From the NCBI RefSeq assembly GCF_000620645.1, contig NZ_JIAV01000019.1, positions 163,922 to 227,921 of the forward strand: a stretch of 64,000 bases of DNA, given 5' to 3'. This DNA is from Nocardioides sp. URHA0032. GTDB lineage: Bacteria > Actinomycetota > Actinomycetes > Propionibacteriales > Nocardioidaceae. Numbering within the stretch: the stretch's first letter is position 1; every line of letters begins with the position of its first letter. Under the pieces are notes generated by a model that saw only the letters and a list, made by a program, of their open reading frames with translations, had not been told where the DNA came from and ran no database searches. Below, piece by piece: positions 18,121 to 26,355 of this stretch. The position numbers and the translations under genes were made by a program.

Positions 18121-18701
18121 CATGCACCCAGTCCCGTCGACGCGGTGTCCTCGTCCCGGTCCTCGGACGGTAGCTGCGCCGACCCGGGGCGCGGCGGCTC
18201 CGGCGGCGACTCACCCGCTGCCGTGCCCGCCAGCTCCGCGGCTCGCTCGACCGCCTTGACGATGTTCTGGTAGCCGGTGCAGCGGCACAGGTTGCCCGCG
18301 ATCATGTCGCGCGCCTCGTCGTGCGTGGGGTGCGGGTTCTGCCGCAACCCGGCCGTGATCGTGGTCAGGAAGCCCGGCGTGCAGAAGCCGCACTGCAGCC
18401 CGTGGCAGTCCATGAACGCCTGCTGGACCGGGCCGAGCGAGCCGTCGTCGTTCGCCAGGCCCTCGACGGTCGTGAGCTCGTGGTACGCCGCTGAGACCGC
18501 GAACATCAGGCAGGACCGCATCGGGGCACCGTCGACGAGGATCGTGCAGGCGCCGCAGACGCCGTGCTCACAACCGACGTGGGTGCCGGTGAGGCCGAGG
18601 TCGTGGCGCAGCGCGTCCGACAGCAGCCGGCGTGCGGGGACCCGGACCTCGTGGGTCGTCCCGTTCACCGTCAGCCGTACGTCGTGCAGCTCCTCGCTCA
18701 C
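18120..18701 (-). CDS. CoxS-type [2Fe-2S] subunit
   Basis: 193 residues. The plant-type cluster ligands are [18 protein letters not shown] and the second cluster ligands are [11 protein letters not shown] plus GNLCRCTGY, complete for this subunit. A C-terminal extension of about 35 residues ([22 protein letters not shown]) is unusual, being proline/acid-rich and ending at the repeat. It passes electrons from the molybdenum site to the FAD subunit. The start overlaps the coxM stop (ATGA). The extension may have been created by the repeat insertion at its 3' end. Confidence 0.92.
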   Translation of the reverse strand: MSEELHDVRLTVNGTTHEVRVPARRLLSDALRHDLGLTGTHVGCEHGVCGACTILVDGAPMRSCLMFAVSAAYHELTTVEGLANDDGSLGPVQQAFMDCHGLQCGFCTPGFLTTITAGLRQNPHPTHDEARDMIAGNLCRCTGYQNIVKAVERAAELAGTAAGESPPEPPRPGSAQLPSEDRDEDTASTGLGA

Positions 18702-19534
18702 ATGCCCTCCCGAGCCATCTCCTGTGCAGATCGAACCACCCGCGTGGTGAGCACCCGCACGAGCTGAGAGCGGTACGCCGCGGTGGCGTGGATGTCGTCC
18801 ATCGGCTCGAGCTGCGCGAGGGCCGCGTCGCCCAGCTCGTCGTCGGCGACACCGGACAGGTCGACGACCGTCGGCACGTCGCTGACGGACAGGAACCCGA
18901 CCCGGACCGACTCCCCCTCGACCAGCGCTGCCGCACCGACGAGGGCGTAGTCGCCGTGCCGCCGGGCGATCTCCTCGAACCCCACCCCGGCACCGGGCCG
19001 CAGGGCCGGGAAGAACGCGGCGACCGCGATCTCGTCGTGCCCCACCGAGGACTCGAGCGGGCCGACGTAGAGCTCGTCGGCGGGGATCGTCCGGCGACCC
19101 GACGGTCCCTCGACCTCGACCGAGCCGCCGAGCAGCGTGAGCACCACCGGCATCTCCGCGGCCGCGTCGGCGTGCACGATCGACCCGACGGTGGTGCCGC
19201 GGTTGCGGATCGTGGCGTGGGCGACGTCGGCGAGCGCGAGCGGGACGAGCGGCTGCACGCGGCGTACGTCGTCCGAGGCCAGGACGGCGGCGTGCCGGGC
19301 GAGCGCCCCCACGCGCACGCCCGGCTCGTCGCCCTCGCCCGTGACCTCGATGGTGTCCAGGCCCGGGAGCCCGTTGATGTCCACCAGCAGCGACGGTGCC
19401 GCGAGACGCATGGACAGCAGCGGGACCAGGCTCTGGCCACCCGCCAGCACCTTGGCGTCCGGCTCGCCGGCCAGGGCCGCGATCGCTTCCGAGAGCGTCC
19501 CCGGCCGGCGGTAGTCGAAGGGTGCTGGCTTCAC
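18698..19534 (-). CDS. CoxM-type FAD-binding subunit
   Basis: 278 residues from GTG 19534. The N-terminal FAD motif AGGQSLVPLLSMRLA and the second motif TIRNRGTTVGSIVHADAAAEMP define the FAD-binding subunit of molybdenum hydroxylases. It accepts electrons from CoxS and delivers them to a cellular acceptor. Gene order coxM-coxS-coxL follows the classic arrangement. Twenty-three bases separate it from the permease stop upstream, so it probably shares the permease transcript. Confidence 0.92.
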   Translation of the reverse strand: MKPAPFDYRRPGTLSEAIAALAGEPDAKVLAGGQSLVPLLSMRLAAPSLLVDINGLPGLDTIEVTGEGDEPGVRVGALARHAAVLASDDVRRVQPLVPLALADVAHATIRNRGTTVGSIVHADAAAEMPVVLTLLGGSVEVEGPSGRRTIPADELYVGPLESSVGHDEIAVAAFFPALRPGAGVGFEEIARRHGDYALVGAAALVEGESVRVGFLSVSDVPTVVDLSGVADDELGDAALAQLEPMDDIHATAAYRSQLVRVLTTRVVRSAQEMAREGM

Positions 19535-19557
19535 TCAGTCATTCCTCGGGTCGGTCC

Positions 19558-21018
19558 TCAGTGCTTGTGGTCGCCGTGGTCGTGGTGGTGCGGAGCCGCG
19601 TGGTCCTCCACGTGCGCACCAGTCTGGCCGACCGCGATCACCGCCCCGTCGTCGTCGCCCTTCGGCGCCACCCAGCGGGCCAGGTGGTAGCCGGCGATGA
19701 CGACGATCGTGCCGAGCGCGATGCCGCCGAGCACGAAGTCGTCGGTGATCTTGAAGAACGCGCTCGAGTCACCGGCGTCGAGGCCGATGCCCAGGATCAG
19801 GCCGGCGGCCACTGGGACCAGGTTGACCGGGTTCGCGAAGTTCACCCGGTTCTCGACCCAGATCTTCGCGCCGAGCAGGCCGATCATGCCGTAGAGCACG
19901 ATCGTGATGCCGGCGAGGACGCCGCCCGGGGTCGCCGCGACGACCTGGCCGAACTTCGGGATGAAGCCCAACAGGATCGCGACGATGGCCGCGACGAAGT
20001 ACGCCGCCGTCGAGTAGACCCGGGTCGCCGCCATGACGCCGATGTTCTCGGCGTACGTCGTGGTCGGAGAGCCGCCGACGGCCGAGGCGATCACGGTGCC
20101 GACACCGTCCGCGGCGATGGCCCGCCCCATGACCGGGTCGAGGTCGCGACCGGTCATGCCGGCGACGGCCTTGACGTGGCCCATGTTCTCCGCGATCAGT
20201 GCGATCACGGCGGGGAGCGCCAGCAGCGTGAAGGTCAGCGAGAAGCTCGGCAGGTGCCAGCCGACCTCCGCCATGTTGTTGGCGCCGCCGAAAGGCGACT
20301 GGTTGCCGACCAGGCCGTCGGCGGTGTGCGGCGGGAAGCCGAACCAGTCCGCGGCCTTGACGTTGTCCCAGCTCACGCGGTCGCCCGTGACCCCGCCGAC
20401 GCCGAGCACGTCGAAGAGCCAGGAGAGCAGGTAGCCGAACACCAGGCCGAGGAAGATCGCGATCCGGCCGAAGAAACCGCGCAGGCCCACCGCCATCAGG
20501 ATCACCGCGGTCATGGTGATGATCGCCATCCAGCGGTCGGCCGGCATGTAGACCTTGGTCGCGACCGTGGCCAGGTTGAAGCCGATGATCATCACGACCG
20601 CGCCGGTGACGACCGGCGGCAGCACGGCGTTGACGACGTCCGCACCCAGGTAGTGGACGATGACGCCGACGATCGCGAGCACGACGCCCGAGACCAGGAT
20701 CGCGCCCGTGACGTCCGCGGGCCCACCGTCCTGGGCATAGATGGCGGCGGCGCCACCGACGAACGACGCCGAGGTACCGAGGTAGCTCGGGACGACGCCC
20801 TTGACGATCAGCAGGAAGCAGATCGTGGCGATACCGCTCATCAGGATCGCGAGGTTCGGGTTGAGACCCATGACGAGCGGGAACACGAAGGTCGCACCGA
20901 ACATCGCGATCACGTGCTGGGCGCCCAGGCCCACCGTCTTGCCCCAGGCCAGACGCTGGTCGGGGGCTACCGCCTCACCGGGTTTGGGATCGACGACTTG
21001 CCACTTGAACATCGACAT
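19558..21018 (-). CDS. NCS2 uracil-xanthine permease
   Basis: 486 residues with multiple hydrophobic segments and the NCS2 landmarks: GLGAQHVIAMFGATFVFP near the N-terminus, IALIAENMGHVKAV, and the GTVIASAVGGSPTTTYAENIGVMAATRV block that binds the nucleobase. It should import uracil, xanthine or a similar base with a proton. The C-terminal tail is odd: a histidine-rich stretch (EDHAAPHHHDHGDHKH) that could bind metal. It heads the coxMSL-coxG-amidase operon, with PucR encoded just upstream on the same strand. Confidence 0.9.
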   Translation of the reverse strand: MSMFKWQVVDPKPGEAVAPDQRLAWGKTVGLGAQHVIAMFGATFVFPLVMGLNPNLAILMSGIATICFLLIVKGVVPSYLGTSASFVGGAAAIYAQDGGPADVTGAILVSGVVLAIVGVIVHYLGADVVNAVLPPVVTGAVVMIIGFNLATVATKVYMPADRWMAIITMTAVILMAVGLRGFFGRIAIFLGLVFGYLLSWLFDVLGVGGVTGDRVSWDNVKAADWFGFPPHTADGLVGNQSPFGGANNMAEVGWHLPSFSLTFTLLALPAVIALIAENMGHVKAVAGMTGRDLDPVMGRAIAADGVGTVIASAVGGSPTTTYAENIGVMAATRVYSTAAYFVAAIVAILLGFIPKFGQVVAATPGGVLAGITIVLYGMIGLLGAKIWVENRVNFANPVNLVPVAAGLILGIGLDAGDSSAFFKITDDFVLGGIALGTIVVIAGYHLARWVAPKGDDDGAVIAVGQTGAHVEDHAAPHHHDHGDHKH

Positions 21019-21173
21019 GACAGCACCCTTTCGCTGTGTGGGGGCCCGAGTTCCCGCACAAACTAGTGATGTTCATGACACACCCACGACGGCGAGAAAT
21101 GCCGAAGGAACGCCGTAGCCGCTGGCACCTGTTGTGGGCGCGGCGGGGTGGTACGGACCGGCCGGACGGCAGG
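21019..21173 (-). promoter_or_regulatory. PucR-permease spacer
   Basis: 155 bases between the pucR stop and the permease ATG. It probably holds the operon promoter. An imperfect inverted repeat (TGTGTGGGGG ... CCCGCACA, 21035-21060) lies about 20 bases before the ATG, and GAAAGGGTG provides a modest ribosome site. No clear -35/-10 pair is recognisable. Confidence 0.35.
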
Positions 21174-22430
21174 TCAGCCGGTGATCTCGTGCACCCGCAG
21201 CGCCACGGCCACGTCGAGCCGCAGGTGCGGGTCGGTGGACAGCGGGCCGAGCAGCCGCTCCAGCTTGGAGACCCGGTAGCGCATCGTGTTGTAGTGGAAG
21301 AACTGCACGCGGGCCGCCTCGGCGACGTTGAAGTTCGTGTCCAGCAGCACCTGCAGCGTCTCGCGCAGGTCCGCGGCCTCCGTGGTGTCCGCGGCGAGCG
21401 GGCCGAGGACGTCGCGGACGAACGACCGCAGCTCCCCGTTCCCCTCCGGCCCGTCCGGGATCAGCGCGATCAGCCGGTGCAGCCCCAGCTGGTCGAAGAA
21501 CGTCGTCGACCCGCCGCCGCGGACCCGGCGGCCGACCTCGACCGCGCGCCGCGCCTGCGCGTACGCCTCCGGCAACCGGTCCAGGCTGGGCGCGACCCGG
21601 CTGACGCCGACGGAGAACGGCCGGCGACCCCCGCCCTTGTCGCCGGCGACGGCCAGCACCGCCCGGCGTACGACGTCGTGGCCGACCTCGTCGGACTCGC
21701 CGACCGGCAGCAGCGCCACCACCTCGGAGGAGAAGTCGACCGCGGGGATCCCGCGCCCCACCGTGTCGGTCACCTGCCGCCAGGCGGCCGAGAACCGCTC
21801 CTGCCACTGCCGGCGCTGGGCGCTGGAGGCCGGCTCGTCGGCCGGGTCGATCTCCGCGGCGACCACGACCACGGGCCGGTCCAGCTCCCAGCCGAAGGTC
21901 GCGGCGTGCTCGGCGACGTACGCCGGATCGGCCGCCCGCCGCAGCAGCAGGTCGCGCAGGAAGTCGCCCTGGTACTTGTTCTCGACGGCGTTGACCGCCT
22001 CCTCGCGGGTGATCAGCAGCGCCGCGACCGCCGCGGCCCGCTCGAGCGCGTGCACGTCGTCGTCGGCCAGCGGGCGGCCGAGCCGGACGCACACAAGCCG
22101 GGCCAGGTCCGTTCCCCCGGCGGCCACCCGGAGCGCGCGCACGGTGCCGTCCACGTCCATCCGCTCGACGCGCAGCCGCCCGGTGGGGTCGACGAGGCCC
22201 GCGTCCACGAGCGCGGCGCGCACGTCGGCGGACATCGATCCCGCGCGCTCGCGACCGTCGGTCGAGGTGAACGCGACGCCGGCGTCGAGCACGCTGGCGA
22301 CCTCGGCTGCGATGCCGTCCAGATTGCCGCCCTCGAGGACGATCCGGGTCAGCGCGGTGTGCAGCGCGTCGACCCGGGCGAGGGCCGCGCTCGCGCGCTC
22401 TTCCGGGTCACCGGTTATCAACTCTTGCAC
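21174..22430 (-). CDS. PucR-type transcriptional regulator
   Basis: 418 residues from GTG 22430. The C-terminal helix-turn-helix reads LLDTNFNVAEAARVQFFHYNTMRYRVSKLERLLG, the signature of PucR/CdaR proteins. The middle has the GGDEF-like regulatory region (PFSVGVSRVAPSLDRLPEAYAQARRAVEVG). PucR proteins control purine-catabolism genes in Bacillus. Here the gene lies between two divergent catabolic operons and is the obvious candidate to regulate both. Confidence 0.88.
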   Translation of the reverse strand: MQELITGDPEERASAALARVDALHTALTRIVLEGGNLDGIAAEVASVLDAGVAFTSTDGRERAGSMSADVRAALVDAGLVDPTGRLRVERMDVDGTVRALRVAAGGTDLARLVCVRLGRPLADDDVHALERAAAVAALLITREEAVNAVENKYQGDFLRDLLLRRAADPAYVAEHAATFGWELDRPVVVVAAEIDPADEPASSAQRRQWQERFSAAWRQVTDTVGRGIPAVDFSSEVVALLPVGESDEVGHDVVRRAVLAVAGDKGGGRRPFSVGVSRVAPSLDRLPEAYAQARRAVEVGRRVRGGGSTTFFDQLGLHRLIALIPDGPEGNGELRSFVRDVLGPLAADTTEAADLRETLQVLLDTNFNVAEAARVQFFHYNTMRYRVSKLERLLGPLSTDPHLRLDVAVALRVHEITG

Positions 22431-22443
22431 TCCCCTGACCGTT

Positions 22444-22473
22444 CCGTTGGCACAACCTCACATCGGCAAACGG
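22444..22473. promoter_or_regulatory. Candidate PucR operator
   Basis: In the 78-base divergent spacer between pucR and the DUF2877 gene, CCGTTGGC and GGCAAACGG form an imperfect inverted repeat centred about 22458. Its place between divergent promoters fits a regulator binding site. The link to PucR is inference. Confidence 0.35.
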
Positions 22474-22508
22474 TAACCCGCCCCGATAGCGTCGGCGAGG
22501 TGATCCCC

Positions 22509-23150
22509 GTGAGTGCGCCGCCGCGAGTGCGGTCGCAACTGCGGGAGGCCCCCGACGGCCCGGTCCCGATCGTGCACCGCGGCGCGGACGCCGTGTACGT
22601 CGACGTCGGCGGCCGGATCGTCGGCGTCGTCGGCCGCCGTGCGGTCGCCGTGCCCTGTGCGTTGCGCTCGGCGGTCGACCGGTTCGACGTGACCGAGGCG
22701 GCGCTCCTCGGCGGCGAGCTCCGCCTCGACGGCGAACCCCTCCGGGTGGGCCGGCTGGTCGACGTGACCGTGCCCCGGCTGGCGGTCCGATGGACGCACC
22801 CCGCGTCACCACCCGGCGACATCGGCCGGATGGTCGGCCGCGGCGACGGGTTGACGCCGTACGACGACGACGTGCTCTGCGGCTGGTTCGCCGTGCACCG
22901 GGCGGCCGGCGTCGCCACGCCCGAGGTGGACGCCGCGGTGCGGGCCCGGCTCGGGAGCACCACGCTGCTGTCCGCGACGCTCCTGGACTGCGCCATGCAC
23001 GGCGAGGTGATCCCCGAGTTCGCCGCCTGGCTGGCCGCACCGGACGACCCGGCCCGCGCCGCGGCCCTGGCGGCCGTCGGCCACTCCTCCGGGCGCGGCC
23101 TGCTGCAAGGCGGCCGCGCCGTACTCGACCAGCTGAGAGGTGCCGCATGA
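22509..23150 (+). CDS. DUF2877 protein (AllH-like)
   Basis: 213 residues from GTG 22509. A GAGGTG six bases upstream supports this start over the in-frame GTG 22500. The middle block IGRMVGRGDGLTPYDDDVLCGW is the conserved DUF2877 segment, and the C-terminal GHSSGRGLLQGG also fits. In E. coli the DUF2877 protein YlbF (AllH) is a subunit of oxamate carbamoyltransferase with FdrA (AllF) and YlbE (AllG). The three genes occur together here, with this one overlapping the FdrA gene by ATGA. Confidence 0.75.
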   Translation: MSAPPRVRSQLREAPDGPVPIVHRGADAVYVDVGGRIVGVVGRRAVAVPCALRSAVDRFDVTEAALLGGELRLDGEPLRVGRLVDVTVPRLAVRWTHPASPPGDIGRMVGRGDGLTPYDDDVLCGWFAVHRAAGVATPEVDAAVRARLGSTTLLSATLLDCAMHGEVIPEFAAWLAAPDDPARAAALAAVGHSSGRGLLQGGRAVLDQLRGAA

Positions 23151-24568
23151 CCAGCCCCGGACCGACCCACGTCGAGCTCCGGCCCGGCGCGTACGCCGAC
23201 TCCGTCACCCTGCTGCAGGTCTCCCGGACCGTGCAGGGCCTGGACGGCGTGGTCGCTGCGCAGGTCGCGATGGCCACCACGCTCAACATCGAGGTGCTGA
23301 CCGGCATGGGCTTCGACGTCCCCGCCGCGGCCACGCCCAACGACCTCGTCGTGGCGCTCCGCCTCGATGACGCCGACCGGCTGGCCACGGCTCTGGCCGG
23401 GGTCGACCAGGCGCTGCGGGACGCGAACCGCCGCGAGAGCGGACCCGCCCAGGAGGCGCCGCCGCGCACCACCGGCAGCGCCTTCCGGCGCACTGCCGGG
23501 ACCTCGGGCCACGAGGCGATCGCGCTGGTGTCGGTGCCGGGCGCGAGCGCGTTCGTCGAGGCGATGGACGCGCTCGAGGCGGGCCAGGACGTGATGGTGT
23601 TCAGCGACAACGTGCCGCTGGAGCAGGAGGTCGCGCTGAAGCGGGTCGCCGCCGAGCACGGCCTGCTCGTGATGGGCCCGGACTGCGGCACCGCCGTGGT
23701 CGGTGGGCTCGGGCTCGGCTTCGCGAACACCGTCTCCCCCGGGCCGGTCGGCATCGTCGCGGCGTCCGGGACCGGCTGCCAGCAGGTCCTCGCGCTCCTC
23801 GACCACGCCGGCGTCGGTGTCTCGTCGGCGCTGGGCGTGGGCGGCCGCGACCTGTCCGCCGAGGTCCGTGGCCTCGCCACCCGCGAGGCCATGCGCCGGC
23901 TGGACGAGGATCCCTCGGTCGAGCTGATCGTGCTGGTCTCCAAGCCGCCGGCCGAGGACGTCGCCGCGGAGGTCGAGGAGTACGCCGGCACGCTCGCGAC
24001 GCCCGTCGAGTACGCGCTGCTCGGTCCCGGGCGTCCCGACCTGACCGCCGCGACCGAGTCGGTGCTGCGCCGCCTGGGCCGGGAGGTTCCCGCCTGGCCG
24101 GTCTCGGGCTCGGCCCCGGCCGGCGCCGGTGCCGTCCGCGGGCTGTTCGTCGGCGGCACCCTGGCCAGCGAGGCCCGGCTGATCACGGAGCTGGTCGCGG
24201 GGACGCAGGGCGGCCACACGTTCGTGGACTTCGGCGACGACGAGTACACCGCCGGTCGCGCGCACCCGATGATCGACCCCTCGATCCGCCTCGAGCACCT
24301 CGCCCGCGCCGCGGCCGACCCGGCCACCGGCGTACTGCTGCTGGACGTGGTGCTCGGCCACGGCGCCGAGCCCGACCCGGCCGCGTCCCTCGCGCCCGCG
24401 CTCGCCGGGATCGGCAAGCCGGTCGTGGTCGCGGTCGTCGGCACCGACGCCGACCCGCAGGGCCTCGCCGGCCAGGTCCGTGCGCTCGCGGATGCCGGGG
24501 CCGAGGTGCACCTGTCCAACGCCGGCGCCACCCGCCGCGCGATCGAGCTGGCCGGAGGTCACCAGTGA
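23147..24568 (+). CDS. FdrA-like protein (AllF-like)
   Basis: 473 residues. It has the two-part FdrA layout: a short N-terminal domain (VELRPGAYADSVTLLQVSRTVQGLDGV) followed by succinyl-CoA-synthetase-like Rossmann domains (LLVMGPDCGTAVVGGLGLGFANTVSPGPVGIVAASGTG, then LGVGGRDLS). The C-terminal domain starts around GLFVGGTLASEA. E. coli FdrA is the AllF subunit of oxamate carbamoyltransferase, which forms carbamoyl phosphate. The ATG overlaps the DUF2877 stop; its own stop TGA overlaps a GTG that opens a mini-ORF before the DUF1116 gene. Confidence 0.82.
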   Translation: MTSPGPTHVELRPGAYADSVTLLQVSRTVQGLDGVVAAQVAMATTLNIEVLTGMGFDVPAAATPNDLVVALRLDDADRLATALAGVDQALRDANRRESGPAQEAPPRTTGSAFRRTAGTSGHEAIALVSVPGASAFVEAMDALEAGQDVMVFSDNVPLEQEVALKRVAAEHGLLVMGPDCGTAVVGGLGLGFANTVSPGPVGIVAASGTGCQQVLALLDHAGVGVSSALGVGGRDLSAEVRGLATREAMRRLDEDPSVELIVLVSKPPAEDVAAEVEEYAGTLATPVEYALLGPGRPDLTAATESVLRRLGREVPAWPVSGSAPAGAGAVRGLFVGGTLASEARLITELVAGTQGGHTFVDFGDDEYTAGRAHPMIDPSIRLEHLARAAADPATGVLLLDVVLGHGAEPDPAASLAPALAGIGKPVVVAVVGTDADPQGLAGQVRALADAGAEVHLSNAGATRRAIELAGGHQ

Positions 24569-24648
24569 ACAAGCGGAGCGAGCTCACCATTCGAAGCTGC
24601 GCGCCATGTGCCTCATGCGCGCACGGAGCGAAGCGAGTACGTGCATGA
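24565..24648 (+). repeat. Coupled mini-ORF/hairpin between the FdrA and DUF1116 genes
   Basis: The FdrA stop is inside GTGA (24565-24568). The GTG opens a 27-codon frame whose TGA (24646-24648) overlaps the DUF1116 ATG (24645-24647). The sequence contains GGAGCGAAGCGAG, like the 71-base repeats. GTGCCTCATGC (24608-24618) can pair with GCATGAGCAC (24643-24652), with one bulged base, so the DUF1116 start codon sits inside a stem. Confidence 0.6.
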
Positions 24649-26069
24649 GCACGCCCACCGCCGTCGTCAACGTCGGCGCCGACCTGTTCGCCGACGCCGT
24701 CGAGGACCAGGCCGTCCCGGTGACCCGGGTCGACTGGCGCCCGCCGATGGAGGGCACCGAGGCCGACCTCGCCGCGGTCGCGGCCGACCCGCTGCGGCGT
24801 ACGGCGAACGAGCGCGCCCTCGCCGCGATGCTCGACGTCACCGCGACCCTGGTCGACGTCGCCCCCGCGGCGGAGCTGCTCGGCCTGGAGCGCGGCGAGT
24901 TCCTGCACGCCGGCCCGCCGATGACCTGGGACCGGGCGTCCGGCCCGCTGCGCGGCGCGCTGATGGGCGGTGCCGCGCTCGAGGGACTCGTCGAGGACCC
25001 CGAGGCCGCCGTCCCGCTGTTCGAGTCCGGCTCCTCGGTATCGCTGGAGCCCTGCCACCACCGCTCCGCGGTCGGCCCGATGGCCGGCGTCGTCACCCCG
25101 AGCATGTGGATGTTCGTGCTCGAGGACGCCGCGACGGGCCGGCGCACCTACTGCTCGCTGAACGAGGGCCTCGGCAAGGTGCTCCGGTACGGCGCCTACT
25201 CCCCCGACGTGCTGATCCGGCTGCGCTGGATGGGGGACGTGCTCGGCCCGCTGCTGCAGGCCGCCGTGCGCGCCCAGGTGGACTCCGGAGCAGGCCCGGT
25301 CGACGTGACCGGCATCCTCACCCAGATGCTCCAGATGGGCGACGAGGCCCACAACCGGAACCGGGCCGGCACGCTGATGCTGCTGCGCGACCTCTCCCCC
25401 GCGATGGTGCTCTGCAGTGAGGGGGCCGGCTTCGACAGCGCGGACGTCGCCGGGTCCCTGAGGTTCATCGGCGGCAACGACCACTTCTTCCTCAACCTCG
25501 CGATGCCCGCGTGCAAGCTGGCGCTGGACGCCGCCCGCGGCATCGAGGGCTCGACGATGGTCGTCGCGATGGCCCGCAACGGCACCGACTTCGGCATCCA
25601 GGTCGCCGGCACCGGCGACGAGTGGTTCACCGGACCGGCGCAGCTCGCGGACGGACTGTTCCTCGGTGACTACGGCCCCGACGACGCGAACCCGGACATC
25701 GGCGACAGCGCGATCACCGAGACCGCCGGCATCGGCGGCTTCGCGATGGCGACCGCTCCCGCGATCGTGCGGTTCGTCGGCGGCTCGGTGCCCGACGCGC
25801 TCGCGACGACCCGCCGGATGCACGAGATCACGCTGGGCGAGAACCCGCGCTGGTCGGTGCCGGTCCTGGAGTTCCAGGGCACGCCCACCGGCATCGACGT
25901 GACCAAGGTGTGCCGGACCGGGATCCTGCCGCAGATCAACACCGGCATGGCCGGCAAGGTCGCGGGCGTCGGCCAGGTCGGCGCCGGGCTCGTCACTCCT
26001 CCCGCGGAGATCTTCCCGAAGGCGCTGGCGCGGCTCGCAGCGCGGGCGGTCGCCAGAACGCCTTCTTGA
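24645..26069 (+). CDS. DUF1116 protein (AllG-like)
   Basis: 474 residues matching the DUF1116 family of E. coli YlbE/AllG: an N-terminal VTRVDWRPPMEGTEADLAAV, a middle with NEGLGKVLRYGAYSPDVLIRL, and QMGDEAHNRNRAGTLMLLRDL. With FdrA and DUF2877 proteins this family forms oxamate carbamoyltransferase in E. coli. No allantoinase or carbamate kinase gene is in view, so another carbamoyl donor is possible. The ATG lacks a good ribosome site and lies in a potential stem. The last 77 bases overlap the convergent alkyltransferase-like gene. Confidence 0.82.
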   Translation: MSTPTAVVNVGADLFADAVEDQAVPVTRVDWRPPMEGTEADLAAVAADPLRRTANERALAAMLDVTATLVDVAPAAELLGLERGEFLHAGPPMTWDRASGPLRGALMGGAALEGLVEDPEAAVPLFESGSSVSLEPCHHRSAVGPMAGVVTPSMWMFVLEDAATGRRTYCSLNEGLGKVLRYGAYSPDVLIRLRWMGDVLGPLLQAAVRAQVDSGAGPVDVTGILTQMLQMGDEAHNRNRAGTLMLLRDLSPAMVLCSEGAGFDSADVAGSLRFIGGNDHFFLNLAMPACKLALDAARGIEGSTMVVAMARNGTDFGIQVAGTGDEWFTGPAQLADGLFLGDYGPDDANPDIGDSAITETAGIGGFAMATAPAIVRFVGGSVPDALATTRRMHEITLGENPRWSVPVLEFQGTPTGIDVTKVCRTGILPQINTGMAGKVAGVGQVGAGLVTPPAEIFPKALARLAARAVARTPS

Positions 26070-26355
26070 TGTCGACGTTGCCGGTTGGCCGCAACGGGGT
26101 CCCCTCCTCGAGGTAGTGCTGTCGCGCCTCGCCCTCGTGGCACTGCGGCAGCGACCCGTCCGACCGCACCACCCGCCACCAGGTCACCGCACCGCCGTGC
26201 CTCGCCATCGTCGAGCCGACCAGCCGCGGGCCACCACCGCCGAGCAGCGCGCCGACGACCTCGGCGATGGCGCCGTACGTCGACACCCGGCCGCGCGGGA
26301 TCGCCTCCACGCACTGCAGCACCCGCTCGACGTACTCCTCGTGGTCCAGGCTCAC
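25993..26355 (-). CDS. MGMT-like (ATL) protein
   Basis: 120 residues from GTG 26355. The core VLQCVEAIPRGRVSTYGAIAEVVG and GGAVTWWRVVRSDGSLP is the DNA-binding winged-helix domain of O6-alkylguanine transferases. The acceptor Cys of PCHRV is absent (tryptophan lies in the VTWWRV block), as in alkyltransferase-like proteins, which flag O6-alkylguanine for nucleotide excision repair. It overlaps the upstream membrane-protein gene by GTGA and the convergent DUF1116 gene by 77 bases. Confidence 0.8.
   Translation of the reverse strand: MSLDHEEYVERVLQCVEAIPRGRVSTYGAIAEVVGALLGGGGPRLVGSTMARHGGAVTWWRVVRSDGSLPQCHEGEARQHYLEEGTPLRPTGNVDIKKAFWRPPALRAAPAPSGRSPREE

Noticed and set aside
15603..19534. coxMSL read as an aerobic CO dehydrogenase
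   Set aside because: The large subunit has the YRGAGR loop, not the Cys-containing loop of CO dehydrogenase.
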